This document shows positions 53,492 to 63,430 of a stretch of DNA of 64,000 nt, in pieces. This stretch comes from Pontibacter russatus (GTDB lineage: Bacteria > Bacteroidota > Bacteroidia > Cytophagales > Hymenobacteraceae): contig NZ_CP047984.1 in NCBI RefSeq assembly GCF_009931655.1, positions 4,729,001 through 4,793,000 on the forward strand, written 5' to 3'. The notes below the pieces were generated by a model. The model made no database searches and was not told the DNA's origin. It saw only the letters and a program-made list of their open reading frames with translations. Position 1 is the first letter of the stretch, and each line of letters begins with the position of its first letter. Position numbers and translations under genes: made by a program.

Positions 53492-54886
53492 TTATTTTAA
53501 CTGTTTGATGATTTCATCTACCGTAAGGTCCTGCTGTTCGCCCTGTTGCATGTTGCGCAGCTTCAGCTTTCCGGTAGCCATTTCTTCTGAGCCTACCAGT
53601 ATGGCGTAGGGGATGTTCTTCTGGTCGGCATAGCCCAGCTGCTTCTTCAGTTTAGCGGGCTCGGGGTATAATTCGGCGGCAATGCCAGCGTCGCGCAACT
53701 GCTGCAGCACCGGCAGGGCATATAACTCTGATTCCCTGTCGAACTGCACGAGGAGCACCAGGGTGCCTGCCTGGCTGCTGTCGGGGAATAGCTGCAGCTC
53801 GTCGAGCACGTCATAGATGCGGTCCACGCCAAAGGAGAAGCCGACACCCGACACGCCGGGCAGGCCGAACATACCCGTGAGGTTATCGTAGCGGCCGCCG
53901 CCGCTGATGCTGCCCATGCTCACGTTGTTGACCTTCACCTCGAAGATGCAGCCGGTATAGTAGGAGAGGCCGCGCGCCAAGGTTGGGTCGAGTTGTAGCC
54001 TCGGGCCCCCAGACGCATTCTGGGCAGACAAAGCCTGGCTGCTGAGCGCCTGCAGGTACTGCCACACCTCGCGCAGGTCCTGTAGGCCGCGTTTGCCTTC
54101 CTGCGTGTTGCCCAGGATGGTTTGTAGCTGCTCCAGAAGCTGTTCGTTTGTTCCTTCCAGCGCGTAGAGGGGCTCCAGCTTACCGATGGCTTCCGGCGCT
54201 ATACCCCGCTCCAGCAGTTCTTTGCGCACGCCGTCCTGGCCTATTTTATCCAATTTGTCAATCGCCACACATATATCGCCCTCGCGCCCTTTGGCACCGA
54301 TGGCCTCGGCAATGCCCGCCAGCACGCCCCGGTGGTTTATTTTGATGGTGAAATCCGTCAGCCCCAGCGTTGCCAGCACCTCGTTGATCATCTGCACGAT
54401 CTCGGCCTCGCAGAGCAGCGAGTTGGTGCCGACCACGTCGGCGTCGCACTGGTAAAACTCCCGATAACGGCCCTTCTGCGGCCGGTCAGCGCGCCAGACC
54501 GGCTGTATCTGGTAACGCTTAAAAGGGAAGGTGATGTCGTTGCGGTTCATGACCACGTAGCGGGCGAAAGGCACCGTGAGGTCATAGCGTAGTGCTTTCT
54601 CCGATATTTTGCGTGTCAGGTGCTTCGCGCCCTCGCTTATATCCTTCTCTGTGGTTTTGGCCAGAAAATCGCCGGAATTCAGGATTTTGAAGATCAGTTG
54701 GTCGCCCTCCTCGCCATATTTGCCGGTCAGCACCGAGAGCTGCTCCATGGCTGGGGTTTCGAGCGGCAAAAAGCCGAATTTCTCAAAAGTGCGCCTGATC
54801 ACCCCGAAGATATAGTTTCGCCTCAGCACGACAGCCGGGCCAAAATCGCGTGTTCCTTTTGGTATAGATGGTTTCTCTTTGCTCAT
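53492..54886 (-). CDS. hisS: Histidyl-tRNA synthetase
   Basis: A 464-residue class II synthetase that charges tRNA-His. IPKGTRDFGPAVVLRRNYI is the N-terminus, RYDLTVPFARYV and RYREFYQCDADVVG are the motif 2 area, LDPTLARGLSYYTG and GSISGGGRYDNLTGMFG are the histidine-specific and motif 3 regions, and the anticodon-binding domain fills the last 100 residues. The minus strand has TAACTTCG, a near match to the -7 consensus, about 24 bases before the ATG. Downstream lies the HAL-like gene with a 5-bp gap. Confidence 0.96.
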   Translation of the reverse strand: MSKEKPSIPKGTRDFGPAVVLRRNYIFGVIRRTFEKFGFLPLETPAMEQLSVLTGKYGEEGDQLIFKILNSGDFLAKTTEKDISEGAKHLTRKISEKALRYDLTVPFARYVVMNRNDITFPFKRYQIQPVWRADRPQKGRYREFYQCDADVVGTNSLLCEAEIVQMINEVLATLGLTDFTIKINHRGVLAGIAEAIGAKGREGDICVAIDKLDKIGQDGVRKELLERGIAPEAIGKLEPLYALEGTNEQLLEQLQTILGNTQEGKRGLQDLREVWQYLQALSSQALSAQNASGGPRLQLDPTLARGLSYYTGCIFEVKVNNVSMGSISGGGRYDNLTGMFGLPGVSGVGFSFGVDRIYDVLDELQLFPDSSQAGTLVLLVQFDRESELYALPVLQQLRDAGIAAELYPEPAKLKKQLGYADQKNIPYAILVGSEEMATGKLKLRNMQQGEQQDLTVDEIIKQLK

Positions 54887-54970
54887 GCGCTTGCGGGTTT
54901 GTCCGCGAAGTTAGTAAAAGATGAGGAAAGGTAGGCGTAATCAGGAGCTGCGCCATGAGAAACGAACTGC

Positions 54971-56350
54971 TTAAAAAGCGTGCTTGTCTCCACGAAAAAC
55001 ATTGTAGACCGTGTAGAAGATGATTTTCAGGTCAAGCAGGAACGACCAGTTCTCAAGGTAGAAAATATCCAGTTTCACCCGGCCGCGCATCTGGCTCACT
55101 TCGCTTGTGTCGCCCCGGTAACCCCTTATCTGCGACAAGCCGGTGATGCCCGGTTTGATGAAGTGCCGCACCATGAATTTATCGACAATGGCAGCATATT
55201 CCTGCGTGTGCTTGAGCATGTGCGGGCGCGGCCCCACCACCGACATTTTCCCGAAAAGGACATTGAAGAACTGAGGGAGCTCATCCAAGCTCGTTTTCCT
55301 CAGAAATGCCCCGATGCGCGTTATCCTGGCGTCGCCCCGACGGGCCTGCTTCAGGTTTGCCTCCTTGTTCACGTACATGGTCCGTAGCTTCCAGCACTGG
55401 AATTTCTTATTGTCGATGCCTGAGCGCTCCTGCCTGAAGAAAACGGGTCCTCTGGAGTCCAGTTTGATGAGGATGCCCAGAATGGGCAGCAGCCAGGACA
55501 GAACGGAGATGATAACAAAAAGAGAGAAAATAATGTCGAAAGTTCGTTTCGCCACCTTGTTAATGGCATCGTCCAGCGGGATGGACCGCAGCATGAGCAC
55601 GGGCAGCATGTCGTAAAAATCGACCTTCAGCTTTTTGTAAGGGAAGCTGCCGGGTTCCGGCAGAAACTTTATCCTGACAAGGTTATTGTCCACAAACTCC
55701 AGGAGGCGGTTTATCTGCCCTTTCTCCAGTTCAAACGGACAGCAGTAAATCTCGTCCACCTCATTTTCCAGCACGAATTGCTCCACATCGGCCACGCTGC
55801 CCGTAATGGGATAGTCTTCGGGTGCTTTATCATCAAAAAAGCCAAGGAACCGATACCCGTACTCCGGGTGGTTCCTAAAGAAGTGCTCTAACTCCAGCCC
55901 CACTTTGCTGTAACCCACGATCACTACTTTCCTGTAGTTATACCCCTTCAACCGATAAAGCCGTAGCGCCGTGGAGACGACAAGCCGCCAGGAAAGAATC
56001 AGGAAAGCTAAAATGGCATAATGGTAGAGCAGGATTTGCCGGGTGATCGTCTCGTTATTCGCGATGTTCAGGCCCGCCTCCACTAAAATTATATATAGCA
56101 CGATGGCCTTCAAAGCCGTTAGCAGCACCTTGAGCCTGCGCATGACACGGTATATCTTGTACGTGTTGAGCAGAGAGGTGCAGATAACCCAACCTACTAG
56201 CGAACAGCATAGGAATAGCAGAATAGAGGAGGCAGGTGTAGAAGTTGCCTCGTTGCCCAGGCCGTACGCCACGCCAACGGAGACAGCGATGGCCCCTAAA
56301 TCGCCAAAGAAGTGAATAAGCTTGATATATTTAGAGTACAGTCCAGGCAC
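54971..56350 (-). CDS. Polyprenyl glycosylphosphotransferase (WcaJ-like)
   Basis: A 459-residue membrane enzyme that starts a glycan by moving a sugar-1-phosphate onto undecaprenyl phosphate. Four membrane segments and a CoA-binding-like region (VVIVGYSKVGLELEHFFRNHPEYGYRFLGFFDD) precede the catalytic C-terminus: KRTFDIIFSLFVIISVLSWL, GPVFFRQERSGIDNKKFQCWKLRTM and LRKTSLDELPQFFNVLFGKMSVVGPRPHM. The start is GTG. It is the first assembly step for the locus 55-64 kb and lies at its downstream end on the minus strand. Confidence 0.92.
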   Translation of the reverse strand: MPGLYSKYIKLIHFFGDLGAIAVSVGVAYGLGNEATSTPASSILLFLCCSLVGWVICTSLLNTYKIYRVMRRLKVLLTALKAIVLYIILVEAGLNIANNETITRQILLYHYAILAFLILSWRLVVSTALRLYRLKGYNYRKVVIVGYSKVGLELEHFFRNHPEYGYRFLGFFDDKAPEDYPITGSVADVEQFVLENEVDEIYCCPFELEKGQINRLLEFVDNNLVRIKFLPEPGSFPYKKLKVDFYDMLPVLMLRSIPLDDAINKVAKRTFDIIFSLFVIISVLSWLLPILGILIKLDSRGPVFFRQERSGIDNKKFQCWKLRTMYVNKEANLKQARRGDARITRIGAFLRKTSLDELPQFFNVLFGKMSVVGPRPHMLKHTQEYAAIVDKFMVRHFIKPGITGLSQIRGYRGDTSEVSQMRGRVKLDIFYLENWSFLLDLKIIFYTVYNVFRGDKHAF

Positions 56351-56352
56351 TT

Positions 56353-57591
56353 TTACTCCCCTACAGATGGTTTATGTGCAAATACAAAGATAGCAGAGAA
56401 GAACGAAAACAACACTACGCCTGCCTGCCTGTGCATCAGAGACTCCGTAACGCAGCACAAAGCAAATATTACTATAAATGCCAGCAGTATAAGTTTACGT
56501 TCCCTTAAGGAGTATCGCAGGATAGCAGCTATGCACAGCACGAAGGCAATTAGGCCTGGCATGCCGAGCGAAACGGCTATATCCAGGTACTGGTTGTGAA
56601 CATTATATTTCGCTTCTATCCCTTCCTCGAAACTTATCAGGCGATACTTTGCTAGCAGGACTTCTTTGTTATCTCCTGTACCAACGCCAAAAACAGGATT
56701 GTCTTTAATGACGCCTATGGCAGCCTGCCACATATACATTCTTTCAGAACTGCCTGCCAAGCTGCTCATCTTGTCGCGCAGGTAAGGGACGATTCGATAG
56801 GCAGTATAAGAACCTGTAGCAAGAGAAATAAAAATAACGGCTATAATAAAGAATCTTCTTTTCTGAAGCAGGTACGTAGCTGCTATAACAGCAACCGCAA
56901 CAACAGTTGCAAATAATGCAGTTCTGGAAGATAAGAGAGCAATGAATGTGAAGAAGTAAAAAGACAGCAGTATATGAACTAAGAAGAAGATAACGTGCCT
57001 ATGCCTCATTTGAATTACTGCTTCATTCAAAAGGATGACCAAGCCTATACCCATGTATAAACTAAAATAAGGGGCATGGAACCCGATAGAAATGGGTAAC
57101 GAAAACGAAAAGTAAGCCCAATCAAGATTTCTTAGGTTGGCAGCGGTAAGCGGGAAAGCGTGAAAATAAAGGGTATAGGTTTTATATATGGCAAATAATG
57201 ATACAAAGAGGATACTGAAGGTGAATATCAGAATGGCTTTACGTACCTGTTCCTTTGTTAGCTTTTTGTAGAAGAGTATGGGAAGAAGGGGAACAGAAAG
57301 AAGCAATATGATAAAATCAACCGCTTCTTTTTTATTCTGGCTGAGGAAGAAGGAGAGCAGGTACAGCGCGTAAAGAAAGACGAAAGGAAGAAATACTTTA
57401 TTCTGAACCAGATACTTCAGATTAGAAGCATTTGTTTTCAGATTACCTAACCATACTAGTGCAAGTAGTATTAATGCGCCGGATTTCAGATTGTTGGGCA
57501 GGGGCAGGAGAAACGCATATAGGTATATTAGATAGCTATAGTAGTTTCGGGCAATATCTTTTTTAATCCTGCTGCTGTTGAAGAAAATCAT
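56353..57591 (-). CDS. O-antigen ligase / polymerase family protein
   Basis: A 412-residue membrane protein with about 12 segments and the central loop typical of WaaL/Wzy proteins (MWQAAIGVIKDNPVFGVGTGDNKEVLLAKY, then VHNQYLDIAVSLGMPGLIAFVL). The conserved His in the HNQYLD motif is the catalytic residue of ligases. It either ligates a glycan to lipid or polymerises units. The frame opens further up, but the ATG at 57591 starts the first membrane segment; the gene overlaps the GT4 gene upstream by 29 bases. Confidence 0.85.
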   Translation of the reverse strand: MIFFNSSRIKKDIARNYYSYLIYLYAFLLPLPNNLKSGALILLALVWLGNLKTNASNLKYLVQNKVFLPFVFLYALYLLSFFLSQNKKEAVDFIILLLSVPLLPILFYKKLTKEQVRKAILIFTFSILFVSLFAIYKTYTLYFHAFPLTAANLRNLDWAYFSFSLPISIGFHAPYFSLYMGIGLVILLNEAVIQMRHRHVIFFLVHILLSFYFFTFIALLSSRTALFATVVAVAVIAATYLLQKRRFFIIAVIFISLATGSYTAYRIVPYLRDKMSSLAGSSERMYMWQAAIGVIKDNPVFGVGTGDNKEVLLAKYRLISFEEGIEAKYNVHNQYLDIAVSLGMPGLIAFVLCIAAILRYSLRERKLILLAFIVIFALCCVTESLMHRQAGVVLFSFFSAIFVFAHKPSVGE

Positions 57592-58681
57592 GATACTTGC
57601 TTTCAACGTAGGTCCTGATGCTGTTGGAGAAGTTTTGCCTGCTGAATTTTTCTGCATTGGCTCGGATGGTGCAGCTATTGAAAGCTCCCACCTTCTCTTC
57701 AAAAGCTTTGACAGCGTTTTTCAGGCTTTGGCGGGTTTGCTTATAGAAGAATATTCCTGTTTCAGGAGTTACAGTTTCTAGTGCGCCGCCTTTGCCGTAG
57801 GCTATTACAGGAGTTCCACAGGCCTGTGCTTCAACAGGCGTGATGCCGAAATCTTCCTCGGCAGCAAAAACAAAAGCTTTGGCCCGCTGCATATGATCCT
57901 TTAACACATTGAACGGCTGATAGCCTAATAACTCTACGTTATTGCCGGCCTTTGCTTTTATTTTTTTGAAGTCTGGACCCTCCCCAATGACGATAAGCCT
58001 TTTCTCAGGCATATCCGAGAACGCTTCTACTATGAGGTCTATTCGCTTGTAAGGCACCATGCGCGAGGCAGTGAGGTAAAAATTTTCTTTGTTTTCCCGA
58101 AATTCAAAGCGGTCCACATCTACCGGCGGATATATAACCGTAGCATCCCTATTGTAAATTTTTTTGAGCCGCCTGGCAATATAAGCAGAGTTCGCAATAA
58201 AATGGTCTACACGGTTAACGGTGGAGGTGTCCCATATCCTGATATAGTGTAGCACGAGCTTCGCTATAAGTCCTTTCAATCCCCTGTTTAGGTTTGCTTC
58301 GTCTAAATACTGATGATACAAATCCCAGGCATAGCGGATAGGAGAGTGGCAGTAGCAGATATGCAGCTGATTGGAATTAGTGAGTGCTCCCTTGGCCACT
58401 GCATAAGAGGATGATATTACTAAATCATAAGACGTGAGATTAAACTGCTCAACAGCCAACGGAAATAGCGGCAGGTAGCTCCTGTACTTGTTTTTCGAGA
58501 AAGGCAGCCTGTCTATAAAAGATGTCCTGATTTCGCAGTTGCTGAAGTAGGAGCCTGCAATAGCGTCCTCGTTTTTCATCAGTGTGAAGATGTCGCCTGG
58601 GTAAACCCGGTGGATTTCCTCCAGTACCTTCTCCGCACCACCCATCACAGGTATCCAATCATGCACAATAGCTGTTTTCAC
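57563..58681 (-). CDS. GT4-family glycosyltransferase
   Basis: A 372-residue GT-B retaining enzyme. AIVHDWIPVMGGAEKVLEEIHRVYPG is the acceptor-side start, and CYCHSPIRYAWDLYHQYL, YPPVDVDRFEFRENKENFYLTASRMVPYKRIDLIVEAF and FAAEEDFGITPVEAQACGTPVIAYGKGGALETV (with the EDFGITPVE donor motif) complete the family pattern. The sequence resembles mannosyl- or rhamnosyl-transferases of O-antigen clusters. The start is GTG. It overlaps the O-antigen ligase gene, which points to coupled translation. Confidence 0.9.
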   Translation of the reverse strand: MKTAIVHDWIPVMGGAEKVLEEIHRVYPGDIFTLMKNEDAIAGSYFSNCEIRTSFIDRLPFSKNKYRSYLPLFPLAVEQFNLTSYDLVISSSYAVAKGALTNSNQLHICYCHSPIRYAWDLYHQYLDEANLNRGLKGLIAKLVLHYIRIWDTSTVNRVDHFIANSAYIARRLKKIYNRDATVIYPPVDVDRFEFRENKENFYLTASRMVPYKRIDLIVEAFSDMPEKRLIVIGEGPDFKKIKAKAGNNVELLGYQPFNVLKDHMQRAKAFVFAAEEDFGITPVEAQACGTPVIAYGKGGALETVTPETGIFFYKQTRQSLKNAVKAFEEKVGAFNSCTIRANAEKFSRQNFSNSIRTYVESKYHDFLQQQQD

Positions 58682-58829
58682 AGGGCTGGTTTGATAAAGC
58701 TTCAGATTAATTGATTTATGTTTCAGGCAGCTATTGAACCCATGCCCCTTTTTGCTGATGTAAACAGTCTACAGCAAAACAAGCGGGATTGGGTGACCAG
58801 ATGACCGGACATCCGGGCGCACAAAAATG

Positions 58830-59918
58830 CTAAGGTTCAAGATAGACACACTCTGTCTTCCGGACCATGTCCTCAACCCTGAAATATTTATTGTAAACTT
58901 CCCGTGACCTTTCGGCGCATCTGTTATATAAGTCCATATCAGAGTGAAGCAGAGTAATGTACTGGACAGCCTTTTCATAATCATTCAAAGGGTACAGAAA
59001 GCCATTTTCCCCCTGCATCACTACCTCGTCATTCCCGGTAACGTCACTGGCCACAATAGGCAATCCCATGGCGGCGGCCTCCACCAACGCGATAGGTAGT
59101 CCTTCCCACCGCGATGTAGATAAATAAATGTCTGACTGTTGAAGATAATCCGACGGATTGTCTTTGAATCCGGTAAAAATAATATTGTTAGTTTGCTCAG
59201 TACTGGCTTGTTCTTCCAAAGCGGCTTTGTCGGGGCCGTCTCCAATCCAGATAAAACGAATGTCGGATGCCGCAGCGAATGCCTTAGCGATTGTATAAGC
59301 CAGCTGCATGTTTTTAGAATAGTCGAATCTGGAGATGCATGCAACAGTAAACACTTCGCTGCTGTTTCTGGTCTTACCGTTCTTCACAACGGGTGAGGCT
59401 ATGCCGTTATATATAATAGATGTCCTCTGTGCTGTTGAAAAGCCCGAAGTTAGGCAAATGTTTTTTTCGCCGTTAGAGACATTGATGAATTTATCAGTAA
59501 GCTTCCCGGCGGCCTTTTCGAAAAGCAAGTAAGCTGATTTCTGAAGCGGGTTATACTCCTGTATATGGACCCCATGGAAAGTGTGAACAACCTTGAGACC
59601 AGGCATCAGCAGCTTTAGTGCTCTGGCATAAACGCCTGCTCCTTTGCCATGTGAATGCACAAGCCTGATGCCCTGAATTTTTATGTAACGTTTGAGGCTT
59701 AATAGCGACTTTACACTGAATTTCCTGTGCGGTATGGTATGGAGCCCGCTCACTTTTTCATTTCCTGCCCATAAATCATAATAGGGCGCATCGGTAGGGC
59801 AGGCTATATATACTTCAAACCGCTCAGAGAGGTTGTTAAGCAGCAGGTCCAGGTGCTTGGGACCTCCGCCATGGTCAGCCCTGACGGTTATGTACAACAG
59901 CTTCACTTTGCTGCTCAT
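58830..59918 (-). CDS. GT4-family glycosyltransferase
   Basis: A 362-residue GT-B enzyme. LLYITVRADHGGGPKHLDLLLNNLS is the N-terminal glycine-rich loop, VHSHGKGAGVYARALKLLMPGLKVVHTFHG the acceptor region, ACISRFDYSKNMQLAYTIAKAF the linker and STSRWEGLPIALVEAAAMGLPIVASDVTGNDEVV the donor-binding region with the ExxxxG(E)-type signature. The neighbouring Wzy-like gene overlaps it by 44 bases at its start. Sugar specificity is not visible. Confidence 0.9.
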   Translation of the reverse strand: MSSKVKLLYITVRADHGGGPKHLDLLLNNLSERFEVYIACPTDAPYYDLWAGNEKVSGLHTIPHRKFSVKSLLSLKRYIKIQGIRLVHSHGKGAGVYARALKLLMPGLKVVHTFHGVHIQEYNPLQKSAYLLFEKAAGKLTDKFINVSNGEKNICLTSGFSTAQRTSIIYNGIASPVVKNGKTRNSSEVFTVACISRFDYSKNMQLAYTIAKAFAAASDIRFIWIGDGPDKAALEEQASTEQTNNIIFTGFKDNPSDYLQQSDIYLSTSRWEGLPIALVEAAAMGLPIVASDVTGNDEVVMQGENGFLYPLNDYEKAVQYITLLHSDMDLYNRCAERSREVYNKYFRVEDMVRKTECVYLEP

Positions 59919-61206
59919 AATGCTTGTGTATGAAAATGTAAAAAAGCGAGAATTGCGCCAGCAGCATGTCCGACATCAAAGATCCTCCGGTATTGTTTGT
60001 GATAAACAGGCCAACTGAAAAGTAAAAAAACAACTCGTAAAGAGAAGAGTACCTGCTCAGCCTGCTTAACCTGAACAGCAGACTGATAAAGAAAAACAGA
60101 ATGCTAAATAAGGCAATTATCCCCCCGTAAGCAAGCATGATGAAAAACAGGCTCTCCGGTACGGAGGCGTAATTATCATACATGCCAAAATAACTGTTGG
60201 TCTCCTTTAAGAAATAAGTAAAATTAAAATCGTTGTAGCCGTATCCAATAAGGAGGTGAAAGGGAAACAATATGTAGGAGAGGAGAATAAGTATCCATAC
60301 ATTGAACCGCAGGTTTATGTTCTGCTCCCCACCCGATTCTGTGATTGATCTCAGCGTGTACTCAATCTTGTTGATCAGACCTATGTTTACATCATTAACC
60401 AGTATCACAACCAGAAAAACTGATAAAGCCAGCAGAAAGTAAAGGTATACCTTTTTTAGCCTGAGCTTTAACAGGTCTTTGGAGAAGAAGCACAGGTTAA
60501 CCAACAGAAATATCAGGAGGGACTCTCGGGATGTGAGCAGGGACAGGCTTATGACAACAAGGATTATTAATAAGATGCTTGATCTGCCACCTTCTTTCTT
60601 GTTTCCGGTGAGTAAAAGGTGCAGGTTTAGCAGGTAAATTAAAACCAGATAAGAGCCATATACCCCGTGATTGCCTGCGGACCTGGTAAAGGACAGAGTT
60701 CGTGGATCAAAGTTTAGATTGGATAAACCGGAGGGTACGTAATTCACATCCCATGTGGTTAAGTAAAAATATTCTCCAGTCGTGCCAGTGAAAGTATACC
60801 ACCTGAAAGCATATATGACTAACGTAATCAGGATGCTGTAAAATGCTATTTTGTTAAAGGAGGCGATAAAACCAGCCAGATTGTTCCGGGACACGAGCAG
60901 AACAGCAATGATATATAAGAGATACTTGAGTGTTTTAAACAAACCAGCTATATCAATGAAATTGCTGAAGGATATTAGCGTGCAGACAAGGATTAGAAGA
61001 ACGGAGGCAAAGTAATAGAGATAGGGGCTTATGAATTTGGGAAGTACGAACAGCTGTCTGTAATCGAAGATAATAATGAGTACTACTACAATAGCAATAA
61101 TTAGCTCCTGCGGATATAGGTATACACCTTCAGCAAACTCAATCTTAAAACTGACCGGAAGAGTTAGAAGAGAATAGTATATAATGCTGTTAAGAGAAAG
61201 CCTCAT
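59875..61206 (-). CDS. O-antigen polymerase-like (Wzy) membrane protein
   Basis: A 443-residue AT-rich membrane protein with about 12 segments. It has no sharp motif, as is usual for Wzy, but it has a long periplasmic loop (about 160-200 and 330-370) and lies among glycosyltransferases, where a polymerase is expected. There is also a WaaL/Wzy-type gene at 56353, so one of the two may be the ligase. It ends within the first codons of the gene at 58830-59918 (44-base overlap), so these two are coupled. Confidence 0.65.
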   Translation of the reverse strand: MRLSLNSIIYYSLLTLPVSFKIEFAEGVYLYPQELIIAIVVVLIIIFDYRQLFVLPKFISPYLYYFASVLLILVCTLISFSNFIDIAGLFKTLKYLLYIIAVLLVSRNNLAGFIASFNKIAFYSILITLVIYAFRWYTFTGTTGEYFYLTTWDVNYVPSGLSNLNFDPRTLSFTRSAGNHGVYGSYLVLIYLLNLHLLLTGNKKEGGRSSILLIILVVISLSLLTSRESLLIFLLVNLCFFSKDLLKLRLKKVYLYFLLALSVFLVVILVNDVNIGLINKIEYTLRSITESGGEQNINLRFNVWILILLSYILFPFHLLIGYGYNDFNFTYFLKETNSYFGMYDNYASVPESLFFIMLAYGGIIALFSILFFFISLLFRLSRLSRYSSLYELFFYFSVGLFITNNTGGSLMSDMLLAQFSLFYIFIHKHYEQQSEAVVHNRQG

Positions 61207-61221
61207 GCTCTGATTTTCAAC

Positions 61222-62325
61222 TTAACTATTCGACAACTCAGAAAACAAGGCTTCGTAACTGCTGATTATTTTGTTCAAAGCATACCTCTCGGTGGTAAGG
61301 GCCATAATGCGCTGTCTGTCATATTCGGTATGGGCGACCTGTGTGATGCTTTCGGCGAGCGCAGCCTGGTTGTCATCTTCGACCAATGTTCCGCAAATCG
61401 TATTGTTTATTATTTCAGAGATTCCTCCCGGGCTTCTGAATCCTATCACCGGCACGCCGCAGGCATTTGCCTCAATCACGACATTGGGAAAACCCTCATA
61501 ATACGACGTTTGGATCAAAGCTTTTGCATACCGCATATATACATAAGGGTTAGGGATAAACCCCAAAAAGGAAATCCTGTCTGTAAGGTGTTCTGCCTCA
61601 GCTAAAGAAACAAGCTTATCTTTATCTACGCCGTCCCCAATGATGCTGAGATGAATGGATCTGTCTTCTATATACTTGAAAGCCTTTATGAGTCTATCAA
61701 ATCCTTTTTCCTTTGAAAGCCTTCCCACCGCTACGAAATTTATTCTGCCAGGGTCCTGAAAGGGATTTGGAGCCGTGCCGATAATGTGGTGAATTTGGGC
61801 CTCGTCTACGGGGTTATTGATTACAAGGGTTTTTTCTGCGGGAATATTGTAATTTTGAATCAAATCCTGCTGCATATAGCCTGATTGGCAAACTATTTTA
61901 TCAAACGACTTGTAAACAGTCCTGAACAGAAAGTCGAACAGGGCAGGATATACCTCGTTCTTATTGTGCAGACTGACTGTGCTGGATTCCCGGGCAATGA
62001 ATCTGATGCTTTTAGGCAGAAGGCGCCTCAAACTAGCAATCATCAGGTTCAGATGCCCCAGTGTTGAAAAAACGATGTCAGGCTTCTGCTTCCGCAGCAG
62101 CCTAAATATCTTAAGCGGGGCATACCTAGTGCGGCTCAGGTCAAGATTTACAATTTCAACATTTTCGGGTATACCCTTTAAAAAAACACCTTCTTTTTTA
62201 ATAAGAGCAAGGATTATTTCGAACTTATCAGGGTTTATATGCCTGACCAGATGAGATACCACCCTCTCCGAACCTCCTCCATGCATAGAGGGGATAATAA
62301 AAAGAATTCGTGGTTTTAAAACCAT
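61222..62325 (-). CDS. GT4-family glycosyltransferase
   Basis: A 367-residue GT-B enzyme. ILFIIPSMHGGGSERVVSHLVRHI (5-28) is the acceptor-loop start, FSTLGHLNLMIASLRRLLP and FVAVGRLSKEKGFDRLIKAFKYI follow, and IQTSYYEGFPNVVIEANACGVPVIGFRSPGGISEII is the donor site. It resembles the N-acetylgalactosaminyl-type GT4 proteins of surface glycan clusters. It ends 15 bp before the Wzy-like gene on the same strand and starts 17 bp after the next gene ends. Confidence 0.9.
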   Translation of the reverse strand: MVLKPRILFIIPSMHGGGSERVVSHLVRHINPDKFEIILALIKKEGVFLKGIPENVEIVNLDLSRTRYAPLKIFRLLRKQKPDIVFSTLGHLNLMIASLRRLLPKSIRFIARESSTVSLHNKNEVYPALFDFLFRTVYKSFDKIVCQSGYMQQDLIQNYNIPAEKTLVINNPVDEAQIHHIIGTAPNPFQDPGRINFVAVGRLSKEKGFDRLIKAFKYIEDRSIHLSIIGDGVDKDKLVSLAEAEHLTDRISFLGFIPNPYVYMRYAKALIQTSYYEGFPNVVIEANACGVPVIGFRSPGGISEIINNTICGTLVEDDNQAALAESITQVAHTEYDRQRIMALTTERYALNKIISSYEALFSELSNS

Positions 62326-62342
62326 TTAATTTCAGGGATGAA

Positions 62343-63428
62343 CTATTTAGAAGAGAAAAAGCGCTGGACCTTTCTTTTAAGTGTCGGCAAATCTTTGATC
62401 TTCTTTAGGCTAAAGAATACTCTCCTGGATGTTCCTTGGTACAGCTTAATCTTATAATCTATCTGACTTACACTTTTCCCCTCTCCGGACGTTGAATCTA
62501 TCAGGGAGTTTAATCCATCAACGTAGTTACTCTCAATATTTGCTTCACCCGAAGGTTTTGCCTGTTGCCGCATCAGGTACTGCCATACTTCCAGATGTTT
62601 ATTGGCATAGTCTTTCCATGTCCAGTCGGCAATCGAATTGATCAGTTTATCTCTTTGCGCCTTAATTATATTAAACTGAGCACACAATTCTTCTTTTGTG
62701 TTGAATGAGTGCGTAATGGCATCCTTTGCATCTAGATGATAACCCTGAGGCGTAACAATGGTTTTAACACCCGCTGCTAAGGCATCGATAAAGCCCATGG
62801 AGCCTTCGTCCTGGCCCAGATACAGGTAATAATCAAGGGAAGGAATAAGCTTTACATACTCCTCATAGTCAAAGTCATTAAAGTAGGTTACGTGAAAACC
62901 CTTTGCCTTCATTTTGGCGATGATTCCTTCCCAGCCCATCCCCATGATTTTAAACTGGAAATCAGAAGGAGATATATTATCAGCCAGTTCCAGCAGGAGG
63001 TGCTCTCTTTTGCAACCATCGGGTTGCACTTTGCTAGTAATTCCTATTGCGATGGGCTCCGGCTTGATGACGCCGTCGTGCGCTGGATTTACAAAGCAGA
63101 GTTTATTTCTGGGCACTCCAGCGCCCGAAAGCTGATGCATAGTTTCCGCTGACATGCATATTCCAACATGGGCTGTCTTTAACTGCTCTTTTATTAAGCT
63201 GAGCTTCCTTACATCATCCACGTGCGTGATCATCAGGGTCTCCACACCTCCTGTATAGCTCTCGTAGCCTAAATAAATGATATGATGATTGATATCTGCA
63301 GCCGGATCAGCTGTTTTGGCGATATCTACCTCCATACCCAATAAGGCCAGTTCTTCCTGAAGCTTTCTGGCAAATTTACCCAGTATCCAGCCATGGATGT
63401 CTTCATAACTGACAATCCTTACCCGCAT
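62343..63428 (-). CDS. Putative glycosyltransferase
   Basis: A 361-residue protein with GT-B-like features: IVSYEDIHGWILGKFARKLQEEL at the start, MITHVDDVRKLSLI, FVNPAHDGVI, FKIMGMGWEGIIAKMKAKGF, LGQDEGSMGFIDALAAGVKTIVTPQGYHLD. The donor-binding Glu lies in the GQDEGSMGF stretch. It resembles GT4/GT1 proteins but is divergent. The frame is open 12 codons further up; the ATG at 63428 is preferred because it begins two bases after the stop of the upstream methyltransferase gene. Confidence 0.7.
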   Translation of the reverse strand: MRVRIVSYEDIHGWILGKFARKLQEELALLGMEVDIAKTADPAADINHHIIYLGYESYTGGVETLMITHVDDVRKLSLIKEQLKTAHVGICMSAETMHQLSGAGVPRNKLCFVNPAHDGVIKPEPIAIGITSKVQPDGCKREHLLLELADNISPSDFQFKIMGMGWEGIIAKMKAKGFHVTYFNDFDYEEYVKLIPSLDYYLYLGQDEGSMGFIDALAAGVKTIVTPQGYHLDAKDAITHSFNTKEELCAQFNIIKAQRDKLINSIADWTWKDYANKHLEVWQYLMRQQAKPSGEANIESNYVDGLNSLIDSTSGEGKSVSQIDYKIKLYQGTSRRVFFSLKKIKDLPTLKRKVQRFFSSK

Positions 63429-63430
63429 TT